Assembly (NCBI GenBank): GCA_029721515.1
Contig: CM056567.1
Location: 23,408,731-23,472,730 of the forward strand
Direction: 5' to 3'
Source of the DNA: Synanceia verrucosa
Taxonomy: Eukaryota; Chordata; Actinopteri; Perciformes; Synanceiidae
Length of the DNA stretch: 64,000 nucleotides
The notes under the pieces were generated by a model. It was not told the origin of the DNA and did not search any database. It was given only the letters and a program-made list of their open reading frames with translations. The translations under genes were made by a program, and so were the position numbers. Positions 22,269-34,223 of this stretch are shown in pieces (the first letter of the stretch is position 1; each line of letters begins with the position of its first letter).

Positions 22269-24827
22269 TTTTTGTTTTTTTTTGTCAGCACCTATTCCTA
22301 TCGTTAAACACCACAACGAAATGGAAGGTGTCAACTATTTATGGCATTGGTGCATTTTTCTCTTGCAGAAAAGTAATTTTATATTTTTGTGCATGTTGGT
22401 GACCGTCACCGCACCCTCTCTCTGGAGACTAAGCTGTCATTCTTTATTTGATTTTCTTATAGTGAGCCAGAGAGGAAAGTGCTACACCTTAGTGAATTGA
22501 GGGGGAAACAGATGATAGACAGGGTGAGAGAGTATGGATAGGAAAGAGTACAAACAGGCAGTGTCATTAGGAATCAAGAATGTAAGAAGCTGCATGATTC
22601 CCAGTAACCAATGTCTCAAAAATAAGGAGAGAGAAAAACAATAATAATAATGATTAAATGAATAAAAAGTAAATAAACAGAAAAATCTAAAATAATTACA
22701 AAATCAAACCCGACAGAGAGTAGGGCACCGAGGGGCGCAGGAGAAATGTAGGAATACATAGAGAAAATGATTTTAGTGTAATGCTTGAAGAGTGATATAG
22801 CCCATTCCGGTGAGTCCCATCAGTACTCAACAATGGGACACGACAGATGTTCGTACACCCTGAGCCAACATGCATAAATGATTAGCACCGAAGCCCAGAG
22901 CAGCTACGACGACTGAGCAGGCCGAGCGACCATCCTACCCGGGCGGCGGGAACATCCAGGACGGATCGCCCAGAGAGCCAACCGGGACCAGAGAGAAACA
23001 CACAAACCCAGGGACCAAGAAGAGGCACAGCCAGACACCCCCTCGGCGCCACGAACAAGCCCCGGAGGCCCGGGACAAGGGGGACCACCCACTACCCAAC
23101 ACCAGCCCCCAGCCACCCCACCACCCATCACCCACAACCCACACTACCATGGGGCCCTAACTGATGTGTCCCTATATGTGCCTAAAAGTAACTGTATACG
23201 GTGAGTTGTGTGGAGTGTGGGGTGCGCAATAAGAGGCAGTCTGGTGGGGGTCCAGCCCAAGGCGACAGAGCCAAGGGTGAATGCGTTATAGTTGGCACTG
23301 TAGTGTAAGGCCCCCAGAGCCGAGGGGCAAAGGAAGCGGGGAAAGCCCCAACGGACCAACGGACCCCGTCAACACCAGGACTTCGGAGCCACGGCACAGC
23401 GGTCGATGAGGCCACACCGCAGGCCAGCGTCCCACTGCGACCCGACCCAGACTGGAGACAGGGCAACCCCAAGGGTGCTCAAGACAAAGGCGTCCACGTC
23501 ATCCCCGGCACGCCCCCCGCAGCACTGACGACCCCATTCCCCCTCCACCACTTCCGAAGACAATACAGGACCCGGGACCAAGACCTCCAGCCAGGAGCAA
23601 CAGGTCACCGGGGGTGGGATGCAGGTCCAAAAAAAAGAGCCTGTGTAGAATGAGCTGGCGCCCACCCCCAGGAGAGAGCTCAAGAGGCGAGACCAGCCTC
23701 CAGGAGGAAGAGCAAGAGCCAGGCAGGCCCTACAGAGTGAAGAGCAGTCCCAGGGACAAGTGGAAAGGGACACCTCAATAAGGAAATGCAAAAGAGATAT
23801 GAATAGTTATAATACACATAGAATTGGAAAAAAATAATAGTCTGGAAACAAAGTGCTGACAAACTGAAAACAGACAACAATACATGGAACAAAGACACAG
23901 ACAACAATATACAAACCAGACAAATTTACACAGAACAAGGACAGAGAAAACAGTGAACTGACGTACATAAAATAGAGGAAAAGGGAAAGGGGAGAAGTAG
24001 CATCATGAATTACAATATCAGATAATTATTTATGAATTTGGGGGAGGAATCAGCTCTGAATATACTGTAGGAAGGGGGACCAGGAGTTATGGAATGTTGT
24101 GAGGTTGTCTTGTTTGCATGGTCTACTAGCAGGTTGATCCAGTGGTTTATTGATAGTTTTGTTCTGTTTTTCCAGTTTAGTAAAATGGTCTTTTTGGTGA
24201 TGGTTAATGCACCCAGTATGAATGTATGGAAATGCTGTGGGATTGTCAATGTGGAGAGATCCCCAAGCAGGGATATGGAGGGGGAGAGAGGAATGCTGAC
24301 CCTGATTATCTGGGATAACTTATCCATGATATCACACCAAAACTGTTGAACTGGGGTGCAGAGCCAGAATGCGTGGTAATGATTGTCTGTTGCAGTGGGG
24401 CAGAGGGAACAAGTGTCCTTGTCTAAGAAGCCCATTTTGTACAATTTATAGCTGGTGATGTGTGTTCTGTGTAATACCTTACATTGAATCAGCTGAGTTT
24501 TGGAGTTGGCTGACATGGCGAATATATTGTTGCAGACTGATATCCAATTAATGTCACTTTTTTGTGTGTCCAGGTCTGATGTCCATTTGTCTGTGGGTAT
24601 GGATACTGTATCATTGTGGTGTGAAAACAGTTTATATATTTGGGAGAGTATTTTTGGGGTTTCATTGATTTAAGTTTCAGCAGTAGTGGAGGACCTTGGT
24701 TGTGGAACTTATGAATATCTATTTTCTTTTTTATGGTGTCTTTCAACTGCAAGTATTGGAAAAGACATTGCTGGGGTAGGTTGTATGTTTCTTTAAGGAG
24801 ATCAAATGACATGAGAGAGCCCTATCA
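22269..24827 (-). mobile_element. 5'-truncated L1-type LINE inserted into L2
   Basis: The + strand run of T at 22267-22283 is the poly(A) tail of a minus-strand element. The element reaches back to 24827, where the L2 sequence resumes. AAGTCT is present at both edges (22263-22268 and 24828-24833) as a short target duplication. It keeps only the C-terminal part of ORF2 plus a long 3' UTR (about 22285-24000) that is strikingly GC-rich at 22880-23700. Fragments of this 3' UTR recur at 3606, 10644 and 13959. Confidence 0.75.
24010..24812 (-). pseudogene. L1-type ORF2 C-terminal remnant
   Basis: The open frames 24812-24489 and 24516-24010 give the post-RT part of an L1-like ORF2. YNLPQQCLFQYLQLKD is followed, after a frame change, by the terminal zinc-knuckle region CSLCPTATDNHYHAFWLC (Cys-x2-Cys...His...Cys) and QQFW. 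Endonuclease and RT are absent because the copy is 5'-truncated. Confidence 0.7.
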
Positions 24828-24833
24828 AAGTCT

Positions 24834-25590
24834 ATCAAGACTTTCCAGCTTGTCCAGAACGCTGCAGCATGTTTTCTAACCAGAACCAGGAAAAGAGAAC
24901 ATATTTCTACTGTTTTAGTCTCTCTGCACTGGCTCCCTGTAAAATCTAGAATAGAATTTAAAATCCTCCTCCTCACCTACAAGGCACTGAATGGTCAGGC
25001 TCCATCTTATCTTAAAGAGTTAATAGTGCCTTACAATGCCAGCTAGAATTCTGTGCTCTCAGAATGCAGGACTATTAGAGGTTCCTAGGGTTTATAAAAG
25101 TAGAATGGGAGCTAGAGCTTTCAGTTATCAAATTCCTCTTCTGTGGAACCAACTCCCTCTTTCAGTCCAGGAGGCAGACACCATCCCCTTATTCAAGAGT
25201 AGGCTTAAGACTTTCCTTTTTGATAGTGCTTATAGTTAGGACTGATCCCAGGCTGACTCAGGCTGCCTTAGATCAGTCTTTAGTTATGCTGCTATAGGTC
25301 TAGACTGCCGGGGGACTTACTCTGACACAGTGAGCTTCTCTTCTTCTTCATTTGGAAGGCTCCATTAAGTCATTTTACTCGTCTTCTTCCAAGGAGTCCC
25401 TGTGCTTTTTTTTTTACCTCCCAGGTGTTTGTGAGGGTGAGCTGAGGCTACTCTTTGGGAAGGAGGTGGTGTCATCAAGGCTTCATCTGTTTGGTGAGAC
25501 GGAGAAGAGGCAATGCCGCTCAGGTTGTATCTGTTAGAGTAGTGGAGAGGAGGATGTGTTTACGCTCACTCCCTTTAACTCCTGACAGCT
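24834..25590 (+). repeat. L2 fragment, C-terminus and 3' UTR
   Basis: Continues the copy at 21540-22268: LVQNAAACFLTRTRKR-like coding, then the ORF2 end near 25240 (FKSRLKTFLFDSAYS), then 3' UTR matching 5940-6290 of the complete L2 in inverse orientation. The match fades near 25590. Confidence 0.78.
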
Positions 25591-26543
25591 TAGGGATTTC
25601 AGAACGACAGCAGTAGAAGTCCGTAATGAGCACTTTGTTCCAGTATAAACAAAGCGGGCTTCCACTCAGTTACCTCTGGACCATAGCCCTCCCATACCTA
25701 GATTTTCACTGGGGTGGAACAGTACCACCATTGAGACCCCCTCCATTTTTATTGTGATTTCACACCGCACAAGCTTCCCCAGGTGAAAACAAAAATTCTG
25801 TGATGTACTGATGTTTTGTGTCGGCAGGGGTTTGCATTCGGTAACGAACACGACTGATGTGGAATGTGGAGTGCACCTTAAAGGACCGATGCAGGGTTGA
25901 TGACCCTGGTCAGGGTAAGGAAGATTGCAGGTGGAGAACCAGACCCTCTGACTAGAACTCTGGTGCAGGTCTCCTGTGGCAACCAACTGTCCATTTCATC
26001 CATTGTGTGACAGGATTCTGCGTGTCGCCTCCCAGACCCTGTCTGTGAGCACAGTGGTGTTTCATCTCAAAGGCGGAAGTCCTATGAAGAGGCGATGTGT
26101 GATGTCAGCCCAGGACCTGCCTGTGTTTGTGAAGATGATTTGCTCTGGGCGCAGACCAGACATGCCTCCACATACTCCTTGACATCCTTCTCCATATGCT
26201 GCTCTACATGAGGATAAAAGCAGAGCCCTGCTTTTCTGTTGCTCTTCCGTGGAGATCTTGGCCAGACCCATCTGCATCAGTTCCTCTTCAGGGGCCGGTA
26301 GGGTGAGGCATCCATGAACCAGACCTGGAGAAGGCCCACCATCACCAGGTCAGGAGGTTCTCCTCCTCAGATTCTGTCAGTCCCTCAATGAGTTGTCCAT
26401 CCTGATAGCCACAGCAATAAATGAGTCCAACTCCTCATGGTCCTAGGGCCTCATATATAAATATACACCCTTTTATTATACACCTGAGTTGAGAAAAGTA
26501 CAGACATGAGCATGCCTCATATCCCACCCTCTACATAAACACA
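25591..26543. other. no gene seen
   Basis: Moderately GC-rich unique-looking intronic DNA with only short open frames. It ends near GGCCTCATATATAAATATACA, a MITE-like terminal sequence I cannot pair. Confidence 0.3.
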
Positions 26544-26872
26544 ACCATATATCCATCCATCCATTTTCTACCGCTTATCCTACAAAGGGTCGCGGGGGGG
26601 CTGGAGCCTATCCCAGCTGTTTTAGGGCGGAAGGCAGGGTACACCCTGGACCAGTCTCCAGTTCATCACAGGACACATAGAGACAGACAACCACTCACAC
26701 TCACATTCACACCTACGGTCAATTTAAATTAGCCGTTTAACCTAACCTTTTTTTGGATGGTGAGAGGAAGCCGGAGTACTCGGACAGAACCCACACAGAC
26801 ATGGGGAGAACATGCAAACTCCACTCAGAAAGGCCCCGGGCCAGGAATCAAACCCAGTACCTTCTTGTCGCC
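26544..26872 (-). mobile_element. tRNA-derived SINE, head disrupted
   Basis: Same family as 3313-3841 and 48772-49127, with TGGA-repeat tail, GGGTCGCGGGGGG and the CAGGGTACACCCTGG block. The tRNA-like head is broken at 26872 by the inverted-repeat structure that follows. Confidence 0.75.
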
Positions 26873-26979
26873 GGCTACTATATATTCACGTACTAATTTA
26901 CATATGGTTGTGGGCGGCACGTGGTGTAGTGGTTAGCACTACACCACCGTGTAAATTAGTATGTGAATATATAGTAGCC
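26873..26979. repeat. nested hairpin at the SINE head
   Basis: The 28-bp arms 26873-26900 and 26952-26979 are inverted repeats with one mismatch. Between them lies TGGTGTAGTGGTTAGCACTACACCACCGTG, which folds on itself and is made of the SINE A-box region and its inverse. Confidence 0.75.
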
Positions 26980-27443
26980 ATGTGCACTCTGAGATTTGTG
27001 GAGTGACGTCAGTGGACGAAAATGAAGACACAAACTAAAAAAACGAAACGTTTCAGACAGAGATCAATATGGTTGTTGGTGAGGTGCAGGGGACAAAAGT
27101 CCTCTTTGGCAGGTTTTGCACTAAGTCTGGATGATTACTTCTACAGTTGATCTGTCTATCTTGTTCTTTACTTATCCTGTTGTTTATTTAGGAACAAGAA
27201 CATGTGCTATAACTAAAAACGCATAAGACAGAAACACAGTACAATGTTGGACCAAACATTTTCCCCTTCAGAAATTAAAAATATCTCAACTATCAGCCAC
27301 AGCCCCTGCCTCAGTAACAAGTAACGCACGTCTTTCCCCAGGGCCGGAGGGGGAGCTAGTGGTGCTCGAGCACTAACTCCCCCAGCCTCCCAGCCTCCAC
27401 CCAGCTGGCCATGACCAAGACAGTTGTCAACTGCTGTAACTAA
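26980..27443. other. no gene seen
   Basis: Intronic DNA without recognised structure. Confidence 0.35.
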
Positions 27444-27458
27444 TCTAATGAAATATTA
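27444..27458. repeat. L1 target-site duplication, left copy
   Basis: TCTAATGAAATATTA, identical to 33945-33959. Confidence 0.85.
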
Positions 27459-27663
27459 TTTCAAATATCTTTTATTGAGCAATTCAGATTCACATATATT
27501 ATTTCTAGACATACAGGGCTCAGTTTTATATTTACTCCCACCGTCCCACCCCCCGACAAGGAAAAACAAACAAAAAAAACAAAAAACAAAAAAAAAACCC
27601 AGAGCTTCACTCATCAGTCGTCATCCTTTCTGTTTTAGAGTGTGCTAGAACCATAATATTGTC

Positions 27664-30600
27664 CTAAGTTTGTGTCTGCAAATATGATATGAGGGATTTC
27701 CAAATCTTATTAAATTGTGGAAGCCTGTCTTTCAAAACATATCTTATTCTTTCAAGATGAAGTGTATTCGTTAAATCATCTAGCCACATTTTAGAAGTGG
27801 GAACAGCTGTTCTCTTCCAAAGTATGAGAATTAGTTTCTTTGCAGTAATAAAACCATAAGAAAGAAAGCGCTGCTGTGCCACATTTAGTTTTCTAAAGGT
27901 TTCAGATGTGCCGAGAATGATTAGGAGAGGTTCTGGTTTGATCAGAGATTTTGTGACCTCAGACATAATTCTGCAGACATCAATCCAAAAAGGTTGAACA
28001 TTTGGACATGAAACAAAGGTATGAAGAAGGGTTGCCACTGAAGATTGCCATCTATCACACATAGGCGACACCTCCGGATATATACTATGTAGTTTATCTT
28101 TTGAGTAATGAAGCCTATGTATGATTTTAAATTGGATAAGGCAATGTCTTGCATTATTTGAACAGGTGTGGATACTTTCAAGGCTCTTTTCCCACAAATC
28201 ATCCAGAATAGGGTTACCAAATTCTTCTTCCCACTTATGCTTGTAATTTTCAGAGGAGGGGGAGCTGAATGATAAAAGGTTATTATAGATAACAGATGTT
28301 AACTTATTTTCATTTGGGGAGAATTTTAAACATTTATCAAGCATTGATTGTGTTTCAGTCTCATAACTTTTTTAAATGTTTCCTTATGTAGGTTCTGACT
28401 TAATAATGAAAAAAACTATTACGCTCTAGTTTGTACTTCCTCTGTAGTTGCGTGAATGAAGCAAAGACACCATCAATATATAAATCTCCGAGACAATGAA
28501 TACCTTTTTCATTCCAAACCGAGAAGGCTGTATCTAGATATGAGGGGGGGAAAGTTGGATTTCAGGCAATGGGTAGTAGGAGGGAGATCTGTTTTAGATT
28601 CAGATTTGACTTAACAGTGTCCCAAATCCGAATCATGTCATGTATAATCGGGTTACTGTTGTATAGGAGTTTATCAATCCTAGTTGGAGCTAATAGGATT
28701 GCTCCCAAAGAGTATGGGAAGCAGTCTTCCTGTTCCATCTTCAGCCAATCAGACAATGGTGTTGATATATCTAACCAGGAGGTAAAGATTTAAATCACTG
28801 AAGCCTAGTAGTAATGCAAAAAATTAGGGAATGCTAGTCCTCCCTTGAGCTTTGATCTACAGAGCTGTTTTTTACTTATTCTATGGGTTTTGTGCCCCCA
28901 AAGAAAAGGAATTATTAAAGAATCTAACTGTTTAAAAAAGGATTTTTTAAGAAAAATTGGGATATTCTGAAACAAATATAGTATCTGTGGAAGTACGAAA
29001 GTACGAAAGTAAGAAAGTAGAACTCCTATTCGTATAAAACCTGTCTGGTCTGCATGGACTAACTTTCCTAGCAAAGGGCTCAGCCAATTGGCTAGTATTT
29101 TAGCAAACACTTTCCCATCCACATTAAGGAGTGAAATAGGACGGTATGCACCAACTTCCTGAGGATCTTTCCCTTTTTTATAAATTACTGTAATCACAGC
29201 CTCAGTTAGCGTGGGTGGCAAATTACCGTTTGACTGAGCACACTTATATAAGGAGATATAAGTAAGGAGATAAGATGTCACTGAAGGTTTTGTATAGTTC
29301 ACCTGAGAGTCCATCAGGGCCGGGAGTCTTGTTGCTTTTTAGTGAAGTGATGGCGTTCTTAACTTCCGCAACCGTAAGATCTGAGTTCAACATATCACGG
29401 TCTTCTTCACTCAGTCTAGAAAGATCACATTGATCTAAAAACGTTTTAATGGTGACAGGATCTGAAATGGTTTTTGAAGTATACAAATCAGTACAAAATT
29501 CGTGAAAACGATCATTGATATCTTTAGGCTTCGTAAGAAGTGTATTATTTTTAGCTTTTATCTTATGAATTGTTCTGTCATTGTCCATTTTCCTCAACTG
29601 TCTAGCCAATAGTTTGTGGGGCTTTTCACCAAATTCAAAGTAATTTTGTCTGGAATACAGAAATGCTTTTGTTATTTTTGCAGATAAGATTTTATTGTAT
29701 TCTTCAGGGTTGCTATTTTTCTATATAAAATTATAGCGGGAAATTGTGCATTTTGTTTGTCTAGTAATTTAATTTGATCATCTAATTCCTTTAATTTAAC
29801 CTTATTTTCTTTTTTCTTTGAGGCCTCAAATGAAATTATACAGCCTCTTATGTAGGCTTTGAATGCTTCCCAAAGGACAGATGGTGAGGTCCCTGGAATA
29901 TCATTTGTTTCAAAATAAAAGGAGATCTGAGTTTTAAGATATTCATGAAATTTCTTTTCAGTGAGTAATTGTGGGTTTAGTCTCCACGAGGAGTATGGTT
30001 TATCGATATGATCCAGGCAAAGCGAAAAGGTAAGAGGACAGTGGTCTGAAATCACAATGCTGTGATATTTGGCATCCACTGTAAAGGGAATGAGTCTAGC
30101 ATCCACTAGAAAGTAGTCTATCCTGCTATAGGAATTATGGACAGGTGAGTAAAATGAGTAGTCTCTACCTGTAGGATGCGTTGTTCTCCATATATCTATA
30201 ATGTTTGTATTATTAACGTATGTATTCAGGAATTCTGATGAGGCGCTTCTCGGAAGCCTTCTTGTTGAGGATCTATCAAGATATGTATCTAAAACAGTAT
30301 TAAAGTCACCCCCAATTATCAAATTTGTTTGTGAGATGTCCGGTATTAATGCAAAGACCTTCTGAAAAAATATGGGGCTTATGTTGGGGGCATATATATT
30401 AACCAATGTAAGGGAGATATTATAAATTTCTCCCATCACTATGATATAACGACCGTCTTTATCAGCAATTGTTTTTGTCCATAAAAAGGGCACACCTTTT
30501 CTTAACAGAATGGCTGCACCTCTTGCTTTACATGAGAAGTTAGAGTGGTATACCTCCCCTATCCATTTAGTTTTCAACCTACCATGTGAGCTATTGTTCA

Positions 30601-30757
30601 AATGAGTCTCTTGCAAGAACATTATGTCTGAGGCCAGTGATCTTAAATGAGACAGAACCTTCCCCCTTTTAACTGGGTTATTTACACCACGTACATTCCA
30701 ACTTGAAAACGTGAGGCCCTTATCCCCTCTGTTATTACTGCTAGTAATATCTTGCAT
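27664..30757 (-). pseudogene. L1-type ORF2, RT catalytic core missing
   Basis: The endonuclease domain is open at 30757-29672: SSWNVRGVNNP, LQETHL, LVNIYAPN, GGDFNTVLD, SRIDYFLVD, SDHCPL. A frameshift near 29690 leads to the linker and early RT blocks (TPGPDGLSGELYKTF, ITVIYKKGKDPQEVGAYRPI, SLLNVDGKVFAKILANWL, HADQTGFI). The frame then jumps directly to post-RT sequence (LPQILYLFQNIPIFLKKSFF, PFLWGHKTHRISKKQL). The block with the catalytic Asp residues is therefore absent, with the junction near 29025. More stops follow, and the C-terminal region is open at 28344-27664 (LLHTFVSCPNVQPFW). The copy cannot reverse-transcribe. Confidence 0.82.
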
Positions 30758-31539
30758 TAGCAGTTTGTATGTTATGGAATATCTCTAGCAACCCAACTAT
30801 CAGTGCATAGAGCTTAAGTGGGTGATCCCCCTGTTCTCCCCACCCCACCGCTTTAGCCCATCCCTTAGTCATAACAAAAATAAAAAAAAGAGTAAACAAT
30901 AAACACAACTACTCTAGCCATTTCTAAGTGAATACGGCACGAGCCTTCTTAGGGAAGCAAGTAAAAGAAAATTATCAACTTAATTACTTCCCCACCTCTT
31001 GATGGCCTGTTGCTTACTTAAACTTAGCCAAACAGCTTGGTAACTTAAGAACTCTATGCTATTAGCAGAAAATGAAGGAGAAACTTCACTTAAAACACTG
31101 ACATAAGCAGAAATAACTATTTCCTCCCCCTTCTTTTCTTAAAAAAAGGTAAATAAACAAATAATAAATAAGGGGGAAACAAGCTAATCTGGGTAACACA
31201 GCTTGAAGCGGACACACATATCAAATCCGCTAGAGAGGAGGAAGAGAGGAAGAAAAAAACAGCTGATTGCACTGGTATTACAAAACACCATTAAACCGAT
31301 ATTTCAGGGTTAACACCCGAACAAAAAACTAGGCTTATTAAACATCCAACCGAAAGTCACAGTGCAATCCTGCATGACTGGATGTGAAGCTGTCGGAGGG
31401 AAATAGTCTTGCCGCCACGAAGCATCAGGTGTGTTATCTCTTCACAGGCGACAGTGCTAGCATTAGCCACACAAGCTAACTAGCCGGTGCCAAAATATAA
31501 TCATTTATAAAGTACCTTGACTGTCATCGGAGTGATGAT

Positions 31540-32378
31540 TCAATTGTCCTCCTGCCATGCTGTGGTCGAGCCGGATACCAAAAGTCGTTCGGCATATTCT
31601 TCAGCTTTTTTGGGGTCTGTGAACGAGGTCTGCGTGCCGTTGTGGATTACCAGAAGCCTTGCCGGATAGAGTAGACCGTACTTGACACCAGGCTTCTCCC
31701 GTAGCGGCTCTCTGGTACGGTTGAATAATGCCCTCCGTTTGGCCACAGCGGGGGGATAGATTTGAATCTGTTTACCACCATAGTAGAGCTGCTTCGTCGC
31801 CCTGGCTTTGCGTAGGATGTCCTCAAGCACATGGTAGTAGTGGAGCCTCAGAATGAATGGTCTGGGTGGGTCATCGGGTCCGGGTAGCTTTCGCAGAGTG
31901 CGTGTGCCCTTTCAATAAGCGGCTTTTCATCCAGAGAAAGCACGTCTTGCAATAACCCGGCAATAAGATCCTGTGGCCTTGGTCCTTCAGTCCCCTCAGG
32001 GATCCCAGTGATCCTAATGTTGTGACTCCTCGAGCGGCCCTCTAGGTCTTCGCACTTTTCTGTCAGTTTTTCCACTTCAGAGTTTAGGCGAGTAACTTGG
32101 CGCTGAAGCGCGGTGACATCGTCTGAGTGGTGTGAGGCAAATGTCTCTAGCTCTTTAATAGTTTTCCCGTGGGTAACTGTAGCCTCCTGGAGAGTCGTAA
32201 TGGAGGTTTGCATTTCTTTTTTGCTTGTAGCCAGTTCGTCTCTCAGCACAGAGTATACAGTCTGTATGCAAGCATCAATTGTGGCACATATGTCATCTTT
32301 AACCTGCGCAACCTCACTTCGCAGTGCAGCTATGGCAGCTAGTACAGCACGGTTTGGTGGGTCCGCCTCCTCGCTCAT
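31540..32378 (-). pseudogene. L1-type ORF1 (coiled coil, RRM, C-terminal domain), one frameshift
   Basis: The N-terminal half is a long heptad-rich coiled coil (EVAQVKDDI to VTRLNSEVEKLTEKCEDLE), followed by EGRSRSHNIRITGIPEG, the start of the RRM of L1-type ORF1 RNA-binding proteins. A small indel near 31895 moves the rest into another frame. That frame has FILRLHYYHVLEDILRKAR, then YYGGKQIQIYPP and FTDPKKAEEYAERL, matching the C-terminal domain. Such proteins trimerise and package the element RNA. The 276-odd codon size fits the group. Confidence 0.82.
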
Positions 32379-33944
32379 ATCTGTAGCCCTGTAACCTTAT
32401 TTATTTTTAGAGGATGGTTTATTTTTGTTAATATTTAAATATGATAAACAGTGATAAAGAAGAGTTTTCTGAATTTGTTAATTGGGTGTGTTAATAGCAT
32501 ATACTTAACCCAAATCCACCTTTAAATGTGTTTATGTGTCAATGTGTTCATATGAGGTGTTGCACTGTAACTAGGGTTTTTTTTTATTTCATTTTGGGAG
32601 GTGGTGTATTTTGGTCCTTTTGGCTTGCCGTAGAGAGCTACGCGACAGAGAGCGCTGCGAGTGATTGAGAGATTTACGAGTGAGCCGACGCCGAAGCAGG
32701 ACTGTGAAAAACGGTTTTCTTTTGGACATTTCGCAGCCGTCAGTGAAGGCCATATCACTGAGAGGGCTGGGGAAGCACTGTGGAGAGTGGAGGTCCCGCG
32801 GCGAGTGTGGACTGTGTCATCTTCCAGTGAGTTTGCAGTTAGCGCGCAACGCTAGCTGCGCCATAGAAATGGAGCCACGGTTTTTAGCAGGCTAGCTAGC
32901 CACAGGTAGCCCGTTCATCGACGCTGGGACTAACACAGCCAGCAGCGGTGGACGTCGAGGAGAGTGGACCCTGTTTTCTGAGTGGATTACATATTCGTCA
33001 GCTGATCTGTCGCAGAGCGTGGAGCGGTGATTTTGGATTGATTCGTCGGCCATGAGTAACTCTCGTTTCGCCGGAGACGCCATCTTCCGGACCAAAACAG
33101 GCCTGCAATGGGGGTTGGGGGTTTCTTTTATGTTAAATTAGATGCCGGCTTAGGATAGCGAGTGCACTCCTAGGTACATTGACGTTGTTACTTGGTTTTG
33201 ATTGATGAATGGTCTGATTGCTTACTTTAAGTTTCTCACACACACACACACGCGCACACGCACGTTTCAGTGTATTTCATATATTTGAGTGTTTCGACAG
33301 ATGTGTGATGGGTCTTTTGTTAAATTGAACAGAAGCTGATTCTTTTGGGGTCACTAAGCAATTGTTGCCTTGCTAGGCTTGAGTATTTTGTGCGATTGAG
33401 AGTGTGTGATTTTCAGTTGTGTGTGGGTAAAGTTCAATTGTTTTTTTCCTATCCCTAAACTCAAAATCCCTTGCCCTAATACTAATTTCCCTTTTCCCCT
33501 TAAATATATTTCTAACTAAAACTTTAAAAATTCATCTACTGGTGTCTGTCTCAATGATTAAAATGCATACAATTCATGGTAAAAAGGTGTAATTCATAGA
33601 TTTGGAGTAACTGACTAAAAACAACTAGGATCAATAAAAGAACTCGTAGCTTTCCTATATTAGGTAGGATAAAACGGGCTACATATCGTCAGGTATCGCC
33701 TCACCAATCGAGTCCGGGGCTTGGTCAGGGCCTAGTACTTGTTGTACGCTCCTCTTATATTTTCCCTTTTTTGACATCATCTTTCTGCCTCCAGTTATTA
33801 TTTTCCACTTACTTATGCCTTTAATGGCGGTCCATTAAGTCGAGTTTCAGGCGGATATACAGGTGTTTAGTGTATTAATAAGAGTAAAGTTACCAGAGCT
33901 ACCAAAAACACGTCTTACTCCTCCATAGCTCAACAGCGCCCCCC
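32379..33944 (-). promoter_or_regulatory. L1-type 5' UTR / presumed internal promoter region
   Basis: Non-coding DNA between the ORF1 start and the 5' end set by the target duplication. The part at 32640-33100 is GC-rich compared with its neighbours. It contains CCGGAAGATGGCG on the minus strand (33078-33090), which joins an ETS-type core to a YY1-type AAGATGGC core. A CA-repeat lies at 33238-33262. Promoter function is inferred from position. Confidence 0.45.
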
Positions 33945-33959
33945 TCTAATGAAATATTA
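33945..33959. repeat. L1 target-site duplication, right copy
   Basis: Identical to 27444-27458. Confidence 0.85.
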
Positions 33960-34223
33960 AATGAAAAAGATAACTGAATGGAGTCTGCCATTCATAATGC
34001 AGGAAGTGTGTGTTTTTTATTCTGAGTTGCATAGAGGGACAGAAATGAAAATGTTGTGCATATATATCCATAGATTTATCTGTAATTGTGGAAATTAAAT
34101 ACACAATAGAACTCAAATAGCCTACACAATTTAGATAAACAATAATAGGCCTGCATCACTGTTCTGAAAATCCAGAAAGGCCTCTGTTCTAAATAGAATT
34201 TTAAATACAAGGGGAGGGAGTCT
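33960..34223. other. probable Harbinger 3' flank, no gene seen
   Basis: Non-coding DNA downstream of the Harbinger transposase remnant. No terminal repeat was identified. Confidence 0.3.

Larger units (their letters stand above)
27459..33944 (-). mobile_element. L1-type LINE with intact ends, RT core deleted
   Basis: A 6.5-kb non-LTR element on the minus strand between perfect 15-bp target duplications. In order from 33944 downward it has a 5' UTR of about 1.55 kb, ORF1 (32378-31540), a spacer of about 780 bp, ORF2 (30757-27664) and a short 3' UTR. The 3' UTR has AATAAA (as CTCAATAAAAGATATTTG) at its very end. Endonuclease style (SSWNVRGVNNP, LQETHL) and a coiled-coil/RRM ORF1 place it in the L1/Tx1 group. 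Several frameshifts and an internal deletion make it non-autonomous. Its 3' UTR differs from that of the L1 at 22269-24827, so at least two L1-type families are present. Confidence 0.82.

Noticed and set aside
22882..23791. Multiple long open frames on the minus strand
   Set aside because: Low stop density comes from high GC. The sequence is an L1-type 3' UTR and its other copies are broken in all frames.
32892..33095. Small coding gene on the minus strand in the L1 5' UTR
   Set aside because: 67 codons without a recognisable domain in a GC-rich stretch; treated as untranslated region.
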